Of a DNA stretch of 48,564 bases, positions 34,409 through 42,445 are shown piece by piece (position 1 is the stretch's first letter; each line of letters starts with the position of its first letter). The DNA is from a virus. Position numbers and translations under genes: made by a program. The notes beneath the pieces are model-generated. The model made no database searches, had not been told where the DNA came from, and saw only the letters and a list, made by a program, of their open reading frames with translations. The stretch is taken from IMG/VR virus record IMGVR_UViG_3300036770_006776, positions 1 through 48,564 of that record; one strand, given 5' to 3'.

Positions 34409-35017
34409 ATGAGTAATTTCTCCCGACTGTTAGACAAATTCAAAAATTCATTTCCAGAAGATTTACAATCAAAAGTTGATGTAATTGAAAATTACGTGGC
34501 AAACTACATCCAAGAAAATAACATCAATGTAAAATTTTTGAATTCTTGTAATGCGGGATTCAAAGGAGTTAGAACAAGAGACCAAATTATTATTTGTTCT
34601 CCTTTTGGTATGGAAACCATAGGGGATTTTTTATATACCATATTTCACGAAATTAGGCATGAACAGCAGATTAGAGATTTGAAAATGTTAAATCCTTTAA
34701 CGGATTTTGATTTAGAGGATTTCGAGGCTCTTTACGAACAATACTGGAATATGGAGTTGGATGCCGACAAATTCGCAAAAGAAATGGTGGCAAAACTGGT
34801 AATCAAATTGGGGATTCCAATCGACATTGCGAAAAAATTATTTTCGTTATCACTATACGTTCAGCAATATCCAACCATGTCAAACATGGTTCGTGGAGGG
34901 ATTCAACAAATTATTAACGACATTAAGAGAATAAAAAAATCGGGTGGAGAATATACTGACATTCAAGACCACCCGGTAGTACAAAGACACATAGATAAGT
35001 TAGAAGATTTTATTTAA
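34409..35017 (+). CDS. Zinc metallopeptidase-like (HExxH) protein
   Basis: 202 residues. The zincin motif FHEIRHEQQ places H80-E81-x2-H84, and the downstream helix MELDADKFAKEM (about 115-126) supplies a candidate third acidic ligand (E116 or D118). No signal peptide, so it acts inside the cell. Phage zincins of this kind may cleave repressors or host regulators, as ImmA-like peptidases do. It lies between ClpC and an M20 peptidase. It ends one base before the convergent gene. Confidence 0.72.
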   Translation: MSNFSRLLDKFKNSFPEDLQSKVDVIENYVANYIQENNINVKFLNSCNAGFKGVRTRDQIIICSPFGMETIGDFLYTIFHEIRHEQQIRDLKMLNPLTDFDLEDFEALYEQYWNMELDADKFAKEMVAKLVIKLGIPIDIAKKLFSLSLYVQQYPTMSNMVRGGIQQIINDIKRIKKSGGEYTDIQDHPVVQRHIDKLEDFI

Positions 35018-35851
35018 TCAAAACGGATGAAACTGTCCTCTTGGTACTGACTTTTTGAAATGTAATTTATAACCCAACTCTTCAATCATTTTTCTTCCCA
35101 TTTCTATACCGTTGAATACGTCCTCGATGATTACATATTCTTCAGGACTATGATAATCATAATAACCAATAGAAAAATTAATACAAGAAAAATCGAATTT
35201 ACTTCTCAAAGCATAAACGTCAGTATATGGGTGAACCATATATCGCATTTGTTCGGTAATCATTCCTTCAGTCAAAACTTTATCAATTTTTTCGAAGAAC
35301 TCGGTACCTCTGTCGAATAACACTTGCCCAAAACATGTCTCAGTAATCATCCAATTTTCCGGAGCATCGAACTGAATACCATATCCAACATTTTCAAAAA
35401 ATTTGGAATCGGCCGCTTTTGAACCATGGCATCCAGTTTCTTCTGAAACAAAGAATGCTGCTTTAAGGTATGGTAATTCTTTTAGTAAAGTTAAACAAGC
35501 AAACACTCCACACTTATCGTCTCCTCCAATACCTGTCGGCATCTCGTTATCATTGAATGCCTTTAACGCTGGTTTCAATTCCCCTTGAGCGTTTTTTAAC
35601 ATCATTTCTTTAACGTTGATTGTATCAATATGGTGAACTGTATCGGTATGCGATATTACACAAGGAAAATAAAAATCTTCGGGAAGTTCAGTTGTTTCTT
35701 TTTTGGTTGCGTAGATATTCATTTTGTCATCAACATAATGTTCTATATTGTTTTCGGTTAACCAATTAACCAAAAATTCAACCATACGATGTTCTTGGTA
35801 AGTTTTTGTGGGTACGCTCAAAACTTCTTTGAGTAACGTTATATCTTTCAT
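35018..35851 (-). CDS. M20-family metallopeptidase (PepT-like)
   Basis: 277 residues. The expected metal ligands can be placed: H68/D70 in ISHTDTVHH, D111 in GGDDKCG, E137-E138 in SEETGCHG, D162 in FDAPE, and H234 in YYDYHSPEE. This is the tripeptidase/aminopeptidase pattern. It is shorter than full-length PepT (about 400), with a reduced lid domain. It acts in the cytoplasm, probably recycling peptides from proteolysis; the ClpC and tmRNA neighbours fit. The box ahead of it combines TATTTAT and TATCTTTG. Confidence 0.87.
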   Translation of the reverse strand: MKDITLLKEVLSVPTKTYQEHRMVEFLVNWLTENNIEHYVDDKMNIYATKKETTELPEDFYFPCVISHTDTVHHIDTINVKEMMLKNAQGELKPALKAFNDNEMPTGIGGDDKCGVFACLTLLKELPYLKAAFFVSEETGCHGSKAADSKFFENVGYGIQFDAPENWMITETCFGQVLFDRGTEFFEKIDKVLTEGMITEQMRYMVHPYTDVYALRSKFDFSCINFSIGYYDYHSPEEYVIIEDVFNGIEMGRKMIEELGYKLHFKKSVPRGQFHPF

Positions 35852-35855
35852 TTTA

Positions 35856-35869
35856 CAAAGATATAAATA
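35856..35869 (-). promoter_or_regulatory. Combined TATTTAT / TATCTTTG box
   Basis: On the minus strand it reads TATTTATATCTTTG, joining the phage-type box to a TAnnTTTG element, 4 nt before the ATG at 35851. It might serve both polymerase forms. Confidence 0.45.
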
Positions 35870-35871
35870 AA

Positions 35872-36915
35872 TTAGATTTCATCCAAACTAAATAATGAAG
35901 GTTGGTATAATAAATTGTAAAAATTTTGTTCACTCATTAATATACTTTTTTGCTTCAATCCCTTTGATAATGTTACCACCACTTTCATCTCAGGAAACTT
36001 AAATCCTTCAATTTTGAACCTTGTTTCTTTTTTGGGGTCTTTTGGTAAAAAGTAGTATTCTTCTTGTCTGAATTTTTTCAAAATTCTAGAAGTCATGTCA
36101 GTGAAATCTTTGAAGCTAACTCCTTCCTCTTCTCCATCTTCCTGAATCGTATCCAAAATTTCAGTAAAAATTGTGTTTGCGGTTCTATTGAAACTTGCAG
36201 AATCAAAATCATCAGGGTCTTGGTATGCATAATAATCTTCTTGCCAACCACCTGGTGCTTGCTTTCTACCAAAAATTCTTTCTAATAATTCTTTCGAAGA
36301 AATGTGAAGGTCACCCTCGTTAATATATAATGCTATCAAGTCCGCCACCGTAATTCTAAATCCATCTGTATAAGCGTCGATACCCAACTCATCGAAATAC
36401 TCATCCATCTCTTTATTCATCGCGGTCGAAAGAGATCTTTGGAACGCGTGATTTTTTTCGTAGACATAATCTTCGATGACATACTTTATTTTTTTTCCAA
36501 AATTATCCATCAATACTCGGGATAACTCTTTTCTGTATTCGTCATCTGAAAAGTCGACTTTCATGGGAAGTATTGCTCTAGAAATTTCAGATAATATTTG
36601 TTTATTTTCGTCATCTAAAGTATAGTAAAAACTATACCCTTCCATAAAATCTTCTGTGGAGGAATAATGGTCTATAAATTCATAATCGTTATACGGGGAA
36701 TTAATCACTTGATAAAACCAAACATCATCTTCCGATAATCCCAACGCCTCTAAAAATTCTTGTTGATTTTTGAACTCAACACTTATAACACTTTGACCTG
36801 GCGTATTTCGGTCCTCTCTCATGTACGAGAATAAATCATCCGAAGATAATAATTCATCTTTAGTTATTTTTCTTTTAGCATAATTCCTTAATGATCTGAA
36901 AGTTTCGTAATTCAT
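35872..36915 (-). CDS. Hypothetical protein next to the protease genes
   Basis: 347 residues from the ATG at 36915; a TTG at 36933 would extend it by six residues, but the TATTTAT box lies there. It is acidic and aromatic-rich, mostly helical in the middle, with no signal peptide or membrane segment. The C-terminus (KVVVTLSKGLKQKSILM) is beta-rich. It is transcribed in the same direction as the M20 peptidase and ends 20 nt before it. No domain recognised. Confidence 0.6.
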   Translation of the reverse strand: MNYETFRSLRNYAKRKITKDELLSSDDLFSYMREDRNTPGQSVISVEFKNQQEFLEALGLSEDDVWFYQVINSPYNDYEFIDHYSSTEDFMEGYSFYYTLDDENKQILSEISRAILPMKVDFSDDEYRKELSRVLMDNFGKKIKYVIEDYVYEKNHAFQRSLSTAMNKEMDEYFDELGIDAYTDGFRITVADLIALYINEGDLHISSKELLERIFGRKQAPGGWQEDYYAYQDPDDFDSASFNRTANTIFTEILDTIQEDGEEEGVSFKDFTDMTSRILKKFRQEEYYFLPKDPKKETRFKIEGFKFPEMKVVVTLSKGLKQKSILMSEQNFYNLLYQPSLFSLDEI

Positions 36916-36922
36916 ACTACAA

Positions 36923-36929
36923 ATAAATA
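36923..36929 (-). promoter_or_regulatory. TATTTAT late-promoter-like box
   Basis: Minus-strand TGATATTTATTTG, 7 nt before the ATG at 36915. It lies back to back with the tmRNA promoter on the plus strand. Confidence 0.5.
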
Positions 36930-36938
36930 TCAATTCTG

Positions 36939-36969
36939 TTGGATTTGGAAATATTTATACATACATTTG
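36939..36969 (+). promoter_or_regulatory. Host-type promoter for tmRNA
   Basis: TTG at 36939, a 20-nt spacer, and TACATTTG at 36962-36969, matching the TTTG-N19-21-TAnnTTTG pattern. A start about 7-10 nt downstream would coincide with the mature 5' GGGG of the tmRNA. Confidence 0.65.
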
Positions 36970-36978
36970 TAAAACAAT

Positions 36979-37390
36979 GGGGTAGACAGGTATCGATTGG
37001 CATTGTTGGGGATAAGTGGCACGTAGTCAGAATTCATCTATGACTTAAATCTATGGTGAAGAAAGTAAACGGCAATACTCTTGCTAAGATGTCTGCTCTA
37101 GGTTTAACTAGAGAAGCGTCTGTTGTAACTGCTTAATTAGTTGATACAACGTCAGGTCGAATGGGCATATAACCTAGGAACAGAAGCCCTCTAAGGTGTG
37201 ATACCACCCGAAGCGTATCGAAGGTCACGTTCAGAGGACTACCTTAGTATAAGTGAACTCGACACAGTTGTTGGTAACGATGTCAAAATAGGAACCAAAT
37301 ATTTCGGAAGGTATAACAAACCTTGACCTAAACGTGTAGTCATTTATTGTCAAGGTGAGCAAGACCGGAGTTCGACTCTCCGCTACTCCA
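36979..37390 (+). ncRNA. ssrA: Transfer-messenger RNA (tmRNA) with unusual tag region
   Basis: About 412 nt, starting GGGGUAG at 36979 and ending with its partner CUACUCC plus discriminator A (CC then U follow, so CCA is not fully encoded). The T-arm CGGAG-TTCGACT-CTCCG is at about 37373-37383. Two tag frames are possible. One starts at GGT 37055 and reads GEESKRQYSC before TAA; it begins like Bacteroidetes tags (GE...). The other, from 37053, is 27 codons ending ASVVTA. A 6-bp hairpin (37096-37113) just after the shorter frame fits the helix that normally follows the tag. The resume codon was not determined. Trans-translation rescues stalled ribosomes. Confidence 0.88.
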
Positions 37391-37400
37391 CCTTCAACAA

Positions 37401-37428
37401 AAAAGGGAGTCAATAACTCCCTTTTTTA
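37401..37428 (+). terminator. Terminator of tmRNA
   Basis: Stem AAGGGAG / CTCCCTT with a 7-nt loop, followed by six T, 10 nt downstream of the tmRNA 3' end. Confidence 0.9.
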
Positions 37429-37506
37429 TTTTCGAACTTGACAATTAACATAAACTTAATATTTTTAATTAAAATTTTTAATACTTATCAGTAACTTCAT
37501 AATATT

Positions 37507-37560
37507 ATGAAAAAAAATTATTATAACCTTACCACAAATAATTTTCCACAAGAAAAATAA
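37507..37560 (+). CDS. Possible 17-residue leader peptide
   Basis: ATG to TAA gives 17 residues (MKKNYYNLTTNNFPQEK), with 5 of 17 Asn/Tyr. The stop is immediately followed by a hairpin and T-run, and then the long receptor gene. This order (tiny ORF, terminator, large gene) is what attenuation leaders look like. The coding call is weak on its own. Confidence 0.4.
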   Translation: MKKNYYNLTTNNFPQEK

Positions 37561-37562
37561 GT

Positions 37563-37595
37563 TCCCGCGTATTGATTTACTCGGGATTTTTTTTT
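37563..37595 (+). terminator. Candidate attenuator upstream of the receptor gene
   Basis: Stem TCCCG / CGGGA (14-nt loop) followed by nine T, starting 3 nt after the 17-codon ORF and 41 nt before the receptor ATG. A strong terminator here would reduce receptor transcription unless relieved. Confidence 0.7.
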
Positions 37596-37635
37596 ATAAA
37601 TAAACAATCAAATAAATAACAAAAAAACAAAAACA

Positions 37636-40600
37636 ATGAAAAAAAATCTATTACAAGGGGTTTTATCATTCTTGGTTTTACTGATGTCGTTTGGACTGAC
37701 GTATTCTCAAGGGGTAACAACATCAAACATTTCAGGTAAAGTTGCAACCGATACGGGTGAGACATTACCAGGGGCGTTAGTACTAGCTACTCACACTCCA
37801 TCGGGAACAAAATATTCTACAGTCACTAATAATGAAGGAAGATATTTAATTCCAAACACAAGGATTGGTGGTCCTTACACAATCACTGTATCATTCATAG
37901 GATATAGTACATCATCTACTGATGGAGTATTTTTATCTTTGGGTGTTACTTCAAATATCAATATCCAACTTAAGTCAGAAGATATTGGTATTGCGGAAGT
38001 ACTTGTAATGGGAGATAAAAATCCAGTATTTAGCTCCGATAGAACTGGTGCGTCTTCTGCAATTACAAATCAAAACTTAACTAGATTACCAACCATTTCA
38101 AGAAGTATCAATGATTTTACAAGGTTATCACCACAAGCATCAGGTAACTCTTTTGCAGGACAGGATGGTAGATTGAATAATATTACTGTTGATGGTTCTT
38201 ATTTTAACAACTCATTCGGTTTGGGTTCAGGTTCTAATCCAGGTGGTAGAACAGGTGTATCTCCAATCTCTTTGGATGCTATTGACCAAATCTCAATTAA
38301 CGTAGCACCTTATGATGTAAGACAAGGTAACTTCGTTGGTGCTGGTGTAAACACAGTAACTCGTTCGGGTACTAACGAACTATCTGGTTCGGTTTATGGG
38401 TTTAGTAGAAACAACAATTTAGTTGGAACTGAAGCAGGTGAAAAGAAATTTAATCCTGGGCAATTTGATTACAAACAATTCGGTTTCCGTTTAGGTGGAC
38501 CAATCATTAAGGATAAATTATTCTTCTTTGGTTCATTTGAAGATGAAAAAACTACTCAACCAGGAACTACTTTTAGAGCAAACAAAGGTGGAGAACCTGC
38601 GTCTGGTAATGTTACAAGAGTATTGGCTTCTGATTTAGACCAATTGAGTTCATTCTTAAAAACCAAATATGGATATGAGACAGGACCTTATCAGGGATAC
38701 GATAACACTACCGCAGCTACCAAGTTTTTGGGTAAGATTGACTGGAACATTAGTGATAAAAACAAATTTAGTTTAAGATATACACATTTGGACTCTAATA
38801 CCGATGTTCTTGCATCTGGTTCATCTTCATTAGGTTTTGGTGGAAGAAACTTTAACCTTAACGCACTTAACTTCCAAAATTCAAATTACATTATCAACGA
38901 AAACATCCGTTCAATTGTAGGTGAATTGAATAGTAGATTATCCGATAAAGTTACAAACAACTTTATTATTGGATACACTTATCAGGATGAGTCACGAGGT
39001 TCGAGAGGTGATTTCTTTCCGTTGGTGGATATTCTTAAAGATGGAGCAACTTACACCACTTTTGGTTTTGAGGCTTTCACTCCAAGCAACGAATTGAGAT
39101 ACAAGACGTTCCAAATCCAAAACAACTTACAAATCTTTAGAGATAGAAGTACTTGGACATTTGGTGGTAGTTATGAAAAATATCAATCTGAAAACGTGTT
39201 CTTTCCAGGTTCCCAATCCGCTTATGTATTTAACTCTTTAGAAGATTTTTACGCATCTGCAGGTGGAAATGAGGATATCACACTCCGAAGATTTCAGGTT
39301 AGATACAACAACATTCCTGGTCAAGAAAAACCAGTACAACCACTTTCAGTTGATTACTTTGGTTTGTATGGACAGAATGAATTGAGAGTTAGTGATAACT
39401 TTACAACTACACTTGGATTGAGAGTTGATGTACCCATCTTTGGTGAGACTGGATTTAGAAATACCGAAGTTGAAGGTATGAACTTTGTTGACGCAGATGG
39501 TAATACTACAAAGTATAGAACTGATAAACTACCTGATGCAAATCTATTGTGGTCTCCACGAGTTGGTTTTAACTATGATGTAAAAGGTGATAAGACCCTT
39601 CAATTAAGAGGTGGTACCGGTATCTTTACTGGTAGACCTGCGTATGTATGGGTATCCAATCAAATCGGTAACAACGGTATCCTAACTGGATTTGAGAGAT
39701 TGGATAATACTAAATCAAGACCTTTTTCACCTGATCCAGAAACTTATAAACCACAAGATGTGACAGGTGCTCCGGCTAAAAACTATGAATTGGCGCTAAG
39801 TGATACAGATTTTAAGTTTCCACAAGTATGGAGAACGAACATCGCGGTTGATAAGAAACTACCTGGCGGAATTATCGGTACAGCTGAATTCATTTACTCA
39901 AAAGATGTAAATGGAGTATCTTACCACAACGCAAACCTTGCTCCATCTAACGGAGTATTTGCAGGACCAGACCAGAGAGTAAGATGGGTTGGTGGAAACA
40001 CAGCAACAAGAATTAATGGTAAGATTGATAATGCTGTAACTTTGGGTAACCAAGCAATCGGTTCATCTTATGTAGCATCCGTTTCTTTGGAAAAACCATT
40101 TACTAATGGATTGTACGCAAAAGCAGCATACTCTTATGGTATTACCGAAAACACAGTTGATGCAGGTTCAATCGCATTCGGTTCTTGGAATAACAGACCT
40201 CATAGTGGAAACCCGAATAATAATGAATTAGGATTATCCTCAAACTCAATGGGACATAGAGTATTTACTGCATTGAGTTACTCTAAAGATTTCTTCTCAT
40301 TCGGTAATACATCCGTTGGTTTGTTTTGGGAAGGTAGAACTATCGGTAACTACTCTTATGTATATGGCGGTGACTTGAATGGAGATGGTGGATTTTCTAA
40401 TGATTTGATTTACATTCACAAAGATAAGAGTGAAATGAGATTTGTACCATTCACATCTTCAGGAAAATCATTCACTGCGGAAGAACAAGCATCCGCATGG
40501 GAAGCGTTTATCCTACAAGATAAATACCTAAGTGCAAATAGAGGTTCAGTAGCGGAAAGAGGAGCGGCATTCTTACCTATGGTATTCCGTGCTGATTTCA

Positions 40601-40884
40601 ACTTTACCCAACAACTATTCACCAACATCGGTGGTAAGAGAAATACCTTAGAGTTTAGAGCAGATGTTCTAAATGTTGGTAACCTATTGAATAGTGCATG
40701 GGGTGTTGGACAATTTGTAACATCTACTTCACCATTAGTTCCAGCAGGAACAACTTCAAGTGGTGAACCACAATTCAGATTAAGAAATCTTGGTAATCAA
40801 TTGATTACACAAACATTTCAACCAACCGTTGGTGTAGGAGATGTTTGGAGAGCTCAATTTGGATTGAGATATAGTTTTAATTAA
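37636..40884 (+). CDS. Oar-like TonB-dependent outer-membrane receptor
   Basis: 1082 residues, full length. There is a signal peptide (MKK then hydrophobic core, about residues 1-25), a carboxypeptidase-regulatory-like repeat (about 28-115, SGKVATDTGETLPGALV), and a plug with NNITVDGSYFNNSFG and AIDQISINVAPYDVRQG (about 180-225). A long 22-strand type barrel with many Gly/Asn/Tyr/Phe turns follows, ending in an aromatic strand (QFGLRYSFN) as porin-type C-termini do. Oar/TonB receptors are bacterial surface proteins; one on a phage is very unusual. It would be inserted in the host outer membrane, perhaps for uptake, superinfection exclusion or receptor masking. It has its own upstream leader and terminator. 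Confidence 0.93.
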   Translation: MKKNLLQGVLSFLVLLMSFGLTYSQGVTTSNISGKVATDTGETLPGALVLATHTPSGTKYSTVTNNEGRYLIPNTRIGGPYTITVSFIGYSTSSTDGVFLSLGVTSNINIQLKSEDIGIAEVLVMGDKNPVFSSDRTGASSAITNQNLTRLPTISRSINDFTRLSPQASGNSFAGQDGRLNNITVDGSYFNNSFGLGSGSNPGGRTGVSPISLDAIDQISINVAPYDVRQGNFVGAGVNTVTRSGTNELSGSVYGFSRNNNLVGTEAGEKKFNPGQFDYKQFGFRLGGPIIKDKLFFFGSFEDEKTTQPGTTFRANKGGEPASGNVTRVLASDLDQLSSFLKTKYGYETGPYQGYDNTTAATKFLGKIDWNISDKNKFSLRYTHLDSNTDVLASGSSSLGFGGRNFNLNALNFQNSNYIINENIRSIVGELNSRLSDKVTNNFIIGYTYQDESRGSRGDFFPLVDILKDGATYTTFGFEAFTPSNELRYKTFQIQNNLQIFRDRSTWTFGGSYEKYQSENVFFPGSQSAYVFNSLEDFYASAGGNEDITLRRFQVRYNNIPGQEKPVQPLSVDYFGLYGQNELRVSDNFTTTLGLRVDVPIFGETGFRNTEVEGMNFVDADGNTTKYRTDKLPDANLLWSPRVGFNYDVKGDKTLQLRGGTGIFTGRPAYVWVSNQIGNNGILTGFERLDNTKSRPFSPDPETYKPQDVTGAPAKNYELALSDTDFKFPQVWRTNIAVDKKLPGGIIGTAEFIYSKDVNGVSYHNANLAPSNGVFAGPDQRVRWVGGNTATRINGKIDNAVTLGNQAIGSSYVASVSLEKPFTNGLYAKAAYSYGITENTVDAGSIAFGSWNNRPHSGNPNNNELGLSSNSMGHRVFTALSYSKDFFSFGNTSVGLFWEGRTIGNYSYVYGGDLNGDGGFSNDLIYIHKDKSEMRFVPFTSSGKSFTAEEQASAWEAFILQDKYLSANRGSVAERGAAFLPMVFRADFNFTQQLFTNIGGKRNTLEFRADVLNVGNLLNSAWGVGQFVTSTSPLVPAGTTSSGEPQFRLRNLGNQLITQTFQPTVGVGDVWRAQFGLRYSFN

Positions 40885-40891
40885 AAATTAA

Positions 40892-40922
40892 AAATCCCTC
40901 GAATATTCGGGGGATTTTTTTT
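40892..40922 (+). terminator. Terminator of the receptor gene
   Basis: Stem AAATCCCTC / GGGGGATTT around GAATATTC, 8 nt after the stop, followed by eight T. Confidence 0.88.
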
Positions 40923-40923
40923 A

Positions 40924-40930
40924 TATTTAC
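40924..40930 (+). promoter_or_regulatory. Weak TATTTAC box
   Basis: TATATTTACAAA directly before the ATG at 40934; one base away from the TATTTAT box. Probably the same element in a weaker form. Confidence 0.35.
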
Positions 40931-40933
40931 AAA

Positions 40934-41281
40934 ATGGATATAACCAAAATACTACTAGCCACCCTCTTTATGATTTTAGGACAAATTGGGTCTTTTATGC
41001 AATTACAAGGGTCAATTAAATATGGTTGGTCGGAAAAATACCTTTGGTTACTTCTACTGTCAGGAATTCCAATCAGTTATTTATATATAAAGTCTGTAAA
41101 TCTTTACGTACAAGGTTTTGGTGGCCAGATCTGGCCAAGCAGATTGGTTGGGTTTGCATTAGGTGTTGTAATATTTACAATATTGTCTTCAGTTCTTTTT
41201 CAAGAACACCTGAACCTCAAAACGGTCATAAGTTTAGTTCTTGCATTCACTATTGTTGGAATACAAATATTTTGGAAATGA
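40934..41281 (+). CDS. Small four-helix membrane protein (DMT/SMR-like)
   Basis: 115 residues with four hydrophobic segments at about 5-25, 36-53, 70-88 and 95-113, separated by short loops with KYGWSEKY and a QIWPSR turn. The size and layout resemble small multidrug-resistance/DMT membrane proteins. It could move small molecules or act as a phage membrane factor. It overlaps the next gene by 4 nt (ATGA). Confidence 0.65.
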   Translation: MDITKILLATLFMILGQIGSFMQLQGSIKYGWSEKYLWLLLLSGIPISYLYIKSVNLYVQGFGGQIWPSRLVGFALGVVIFTILSSVLFQEHLNLKTVISLVLAFTIVGIQIFWK

Positions 41282-41883
41282 AAGTAATATTCTTAGATAA
41301 CGATGGAGTTATCTGTTTAAGTAGTAATTGGGGTTCCCGTCACAAAAAACAAAAAAAGTGGGGTGGAAGGAAACTATCCATGTCTATATCATCTATTCCT
41401 GTAGAATATCGTTTCGATAATTTTGACAAAAAGGCGGTAAAAGTTCTAAATCAAATATTAGAAACCACAGGTGCTGAAATCGTGGTTAGTTCTGATTGGA
41501 GATTACATGCCACTTTGGAAGAATTGGGAGAATACTATACATCTCAAGGTGTCATCAAAAAACCAATCGGATTTACCGAAATATTTCACTACAAAAATTG
41601 GTTGGAAGAAGGTAGAATTCCTTCCGATTTTGATTGGAACAGAACTGACGGTCGAGAACAAGAAAGACACTTTGAGATTAAAGATTGGTTGAAATCACAT
41701 CCCGAAGTTACACATTGGGTAGCCGTTGATGACCTTCATATGGGCATTCATGTTACAAACAGCTCTTATGGTCCATTTGACAGAGATTGGGGGTTAGAAC
41801 ACTTCGTATGGACACCTAGAATGTGGGAGGGTATTAAACAAAGTGGAATTAAACAAAAAATAATAAAACATTTATTATGCTAG
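41278..41883 (+). CDS. HAD-like phosphatase, RNA-repair (Swiss-Army-Knife) type
   Basis: 201 residues from the ATG at 41278 (a much longer frame begins upstream, but its N-terminus is the membrane gene read in the wrong frame). It has FLDNDGVI (about 4-11), VVSSDWR (about 70-76) and WVAVDDLHM (about 147-155), the HAD motif set including the trailing acidic pair. This matches the HAD domain found in Swiss-Army-Knife RNA repair proteins. A 5' or 3' phosphatase role on RNA is plausible. It overlaps both neighbours. Confidence 0.75.
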   Translation: MKVIFLDNDGVICLSSNWGSRHKKQKKWGGRKLSMSISSIPVEYRFDNFDKKAVKVLNQILETTGAEIVVSSDWRLHATLEELGEYYTSQGVIKKPIGFTEIFHYKNWLEEGRIPSDFDWNRTDGREQERHFEIKDWLKSHPEVTHWVAVDDLHMGIHVTNSSYGPFDRDWGLEHFVWTPRMWEGIKQSGIKQKIIKHLLC

Positions 41884-42071
41884 TTAACATTAAAAAAGTA
41901 TTGGAAGAAAGAGGAGAAGTTGGAAAATTTGACGGAGTTGCTCCCGAAGGGTTTGTTTTAGTTCACGAGAAAGCATTAGAACAACTTAAAGATTTTGACA
42001 CATGGAAAATGTGGAAACATAATCAAATCACCATAAAAAAATTGAATAAAACTAACTTTAATAATAGTTAA
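41877..42071 (+). CDS. Small hypothetical protein
   Basis: 64 residues, acidic and helical, with a Lys-rich C-terminus. It overlaps the HAD gene by 7 nt and ends 6 nt before the next gene, so it is co-translated. No motif recognised. Confidence 0.6.
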   Translation: MLVNIKKVLEERGEVGKFDGVAPEGFVLVHEKALEQLKDFDTWKMWKHNQITIKKLNKTNFNNS

Positions 42072-42077
42072 TAATAT

Positions 42078-42410
42078 ATGATAGATTTTATTAAAATTTC
42101 ACCCAAAAGAGATATCTTAAAAACAATAAGTTATAGAATTGCAAGTAGTGTTATTGGTTTTTTTGTACTGTGGATCTTCTTCGGAATAATGGTGGGAGTC
42201 TCATTCAGTTTATTTGAGTTATTTTGTAAACCATTACTATACTATATTCACGAAAGAATGTGGTATAGATATATAAAGTTCGGTGTTACAAAAGTTGAAG
42301 ATCCTATTAAACCTGATTTCCGTATTATGGATTCAATATCTACTGAGGTTGCGGAAAATGTAACAACTACAGGGCCAAAAAGATTAGTTTATACAAAGAA
42401 GACCGAATAG
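42078..42410 (+). CDS. DUF2061-like membrane protein
   Basis: 110 residues. Two membrane helices (about 19-37 and 41-57) are followed by YYIHERMWYRYIKFG (about 55-70), the hallmark of the DUF2061 family. The C-terminus is soluble and charged. Its stop lies inside the terminator hairpin that follows, so translation may protect that end. Confidence 0.75.
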   Translation: MIDFIKISPKRDILKTISYRIASSVIGFFVLWIFFGIMVGVSFSLFELFCKPLLYYIHERMWYRYIKFGVTKVEDPIKPDFRIMDSISTEVAENVTTTGPKRLVYTKKTE

Positions 42411-42427
42411 CTCGGTCTTTTTTTTTG
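42399..42427 (+). terminator. Terminator overlapping the DUF2061 stop
   Basis: Stem AAGACCGA / TCGGTCTT with a 5-nt loop and a T-run; the stop codon TAG is within the loop. Confidence 0.88.
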
Positions 42428-42433
42428 TCTTGA

Positions 42434-42440
42434 TATTTAT
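42434..42440 (+). promoter_or_regulatory. TATTTAT late-promoter-like box for the M23 peptidase
   Basis: GATATTTATTAAG, 5 nt before the ATG at 42446 and just after the terminator. Confidence 0.5.
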
Positions 42441-42445
42441 TAAGT

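Noticed and set aside
41026-41277. Long upstream extension of the HAD gene at 41278
   Set aside because: The extended N-terminus is the preceding membrane gene read in another frame; the ATGA overlap gives a natural start at 41278.
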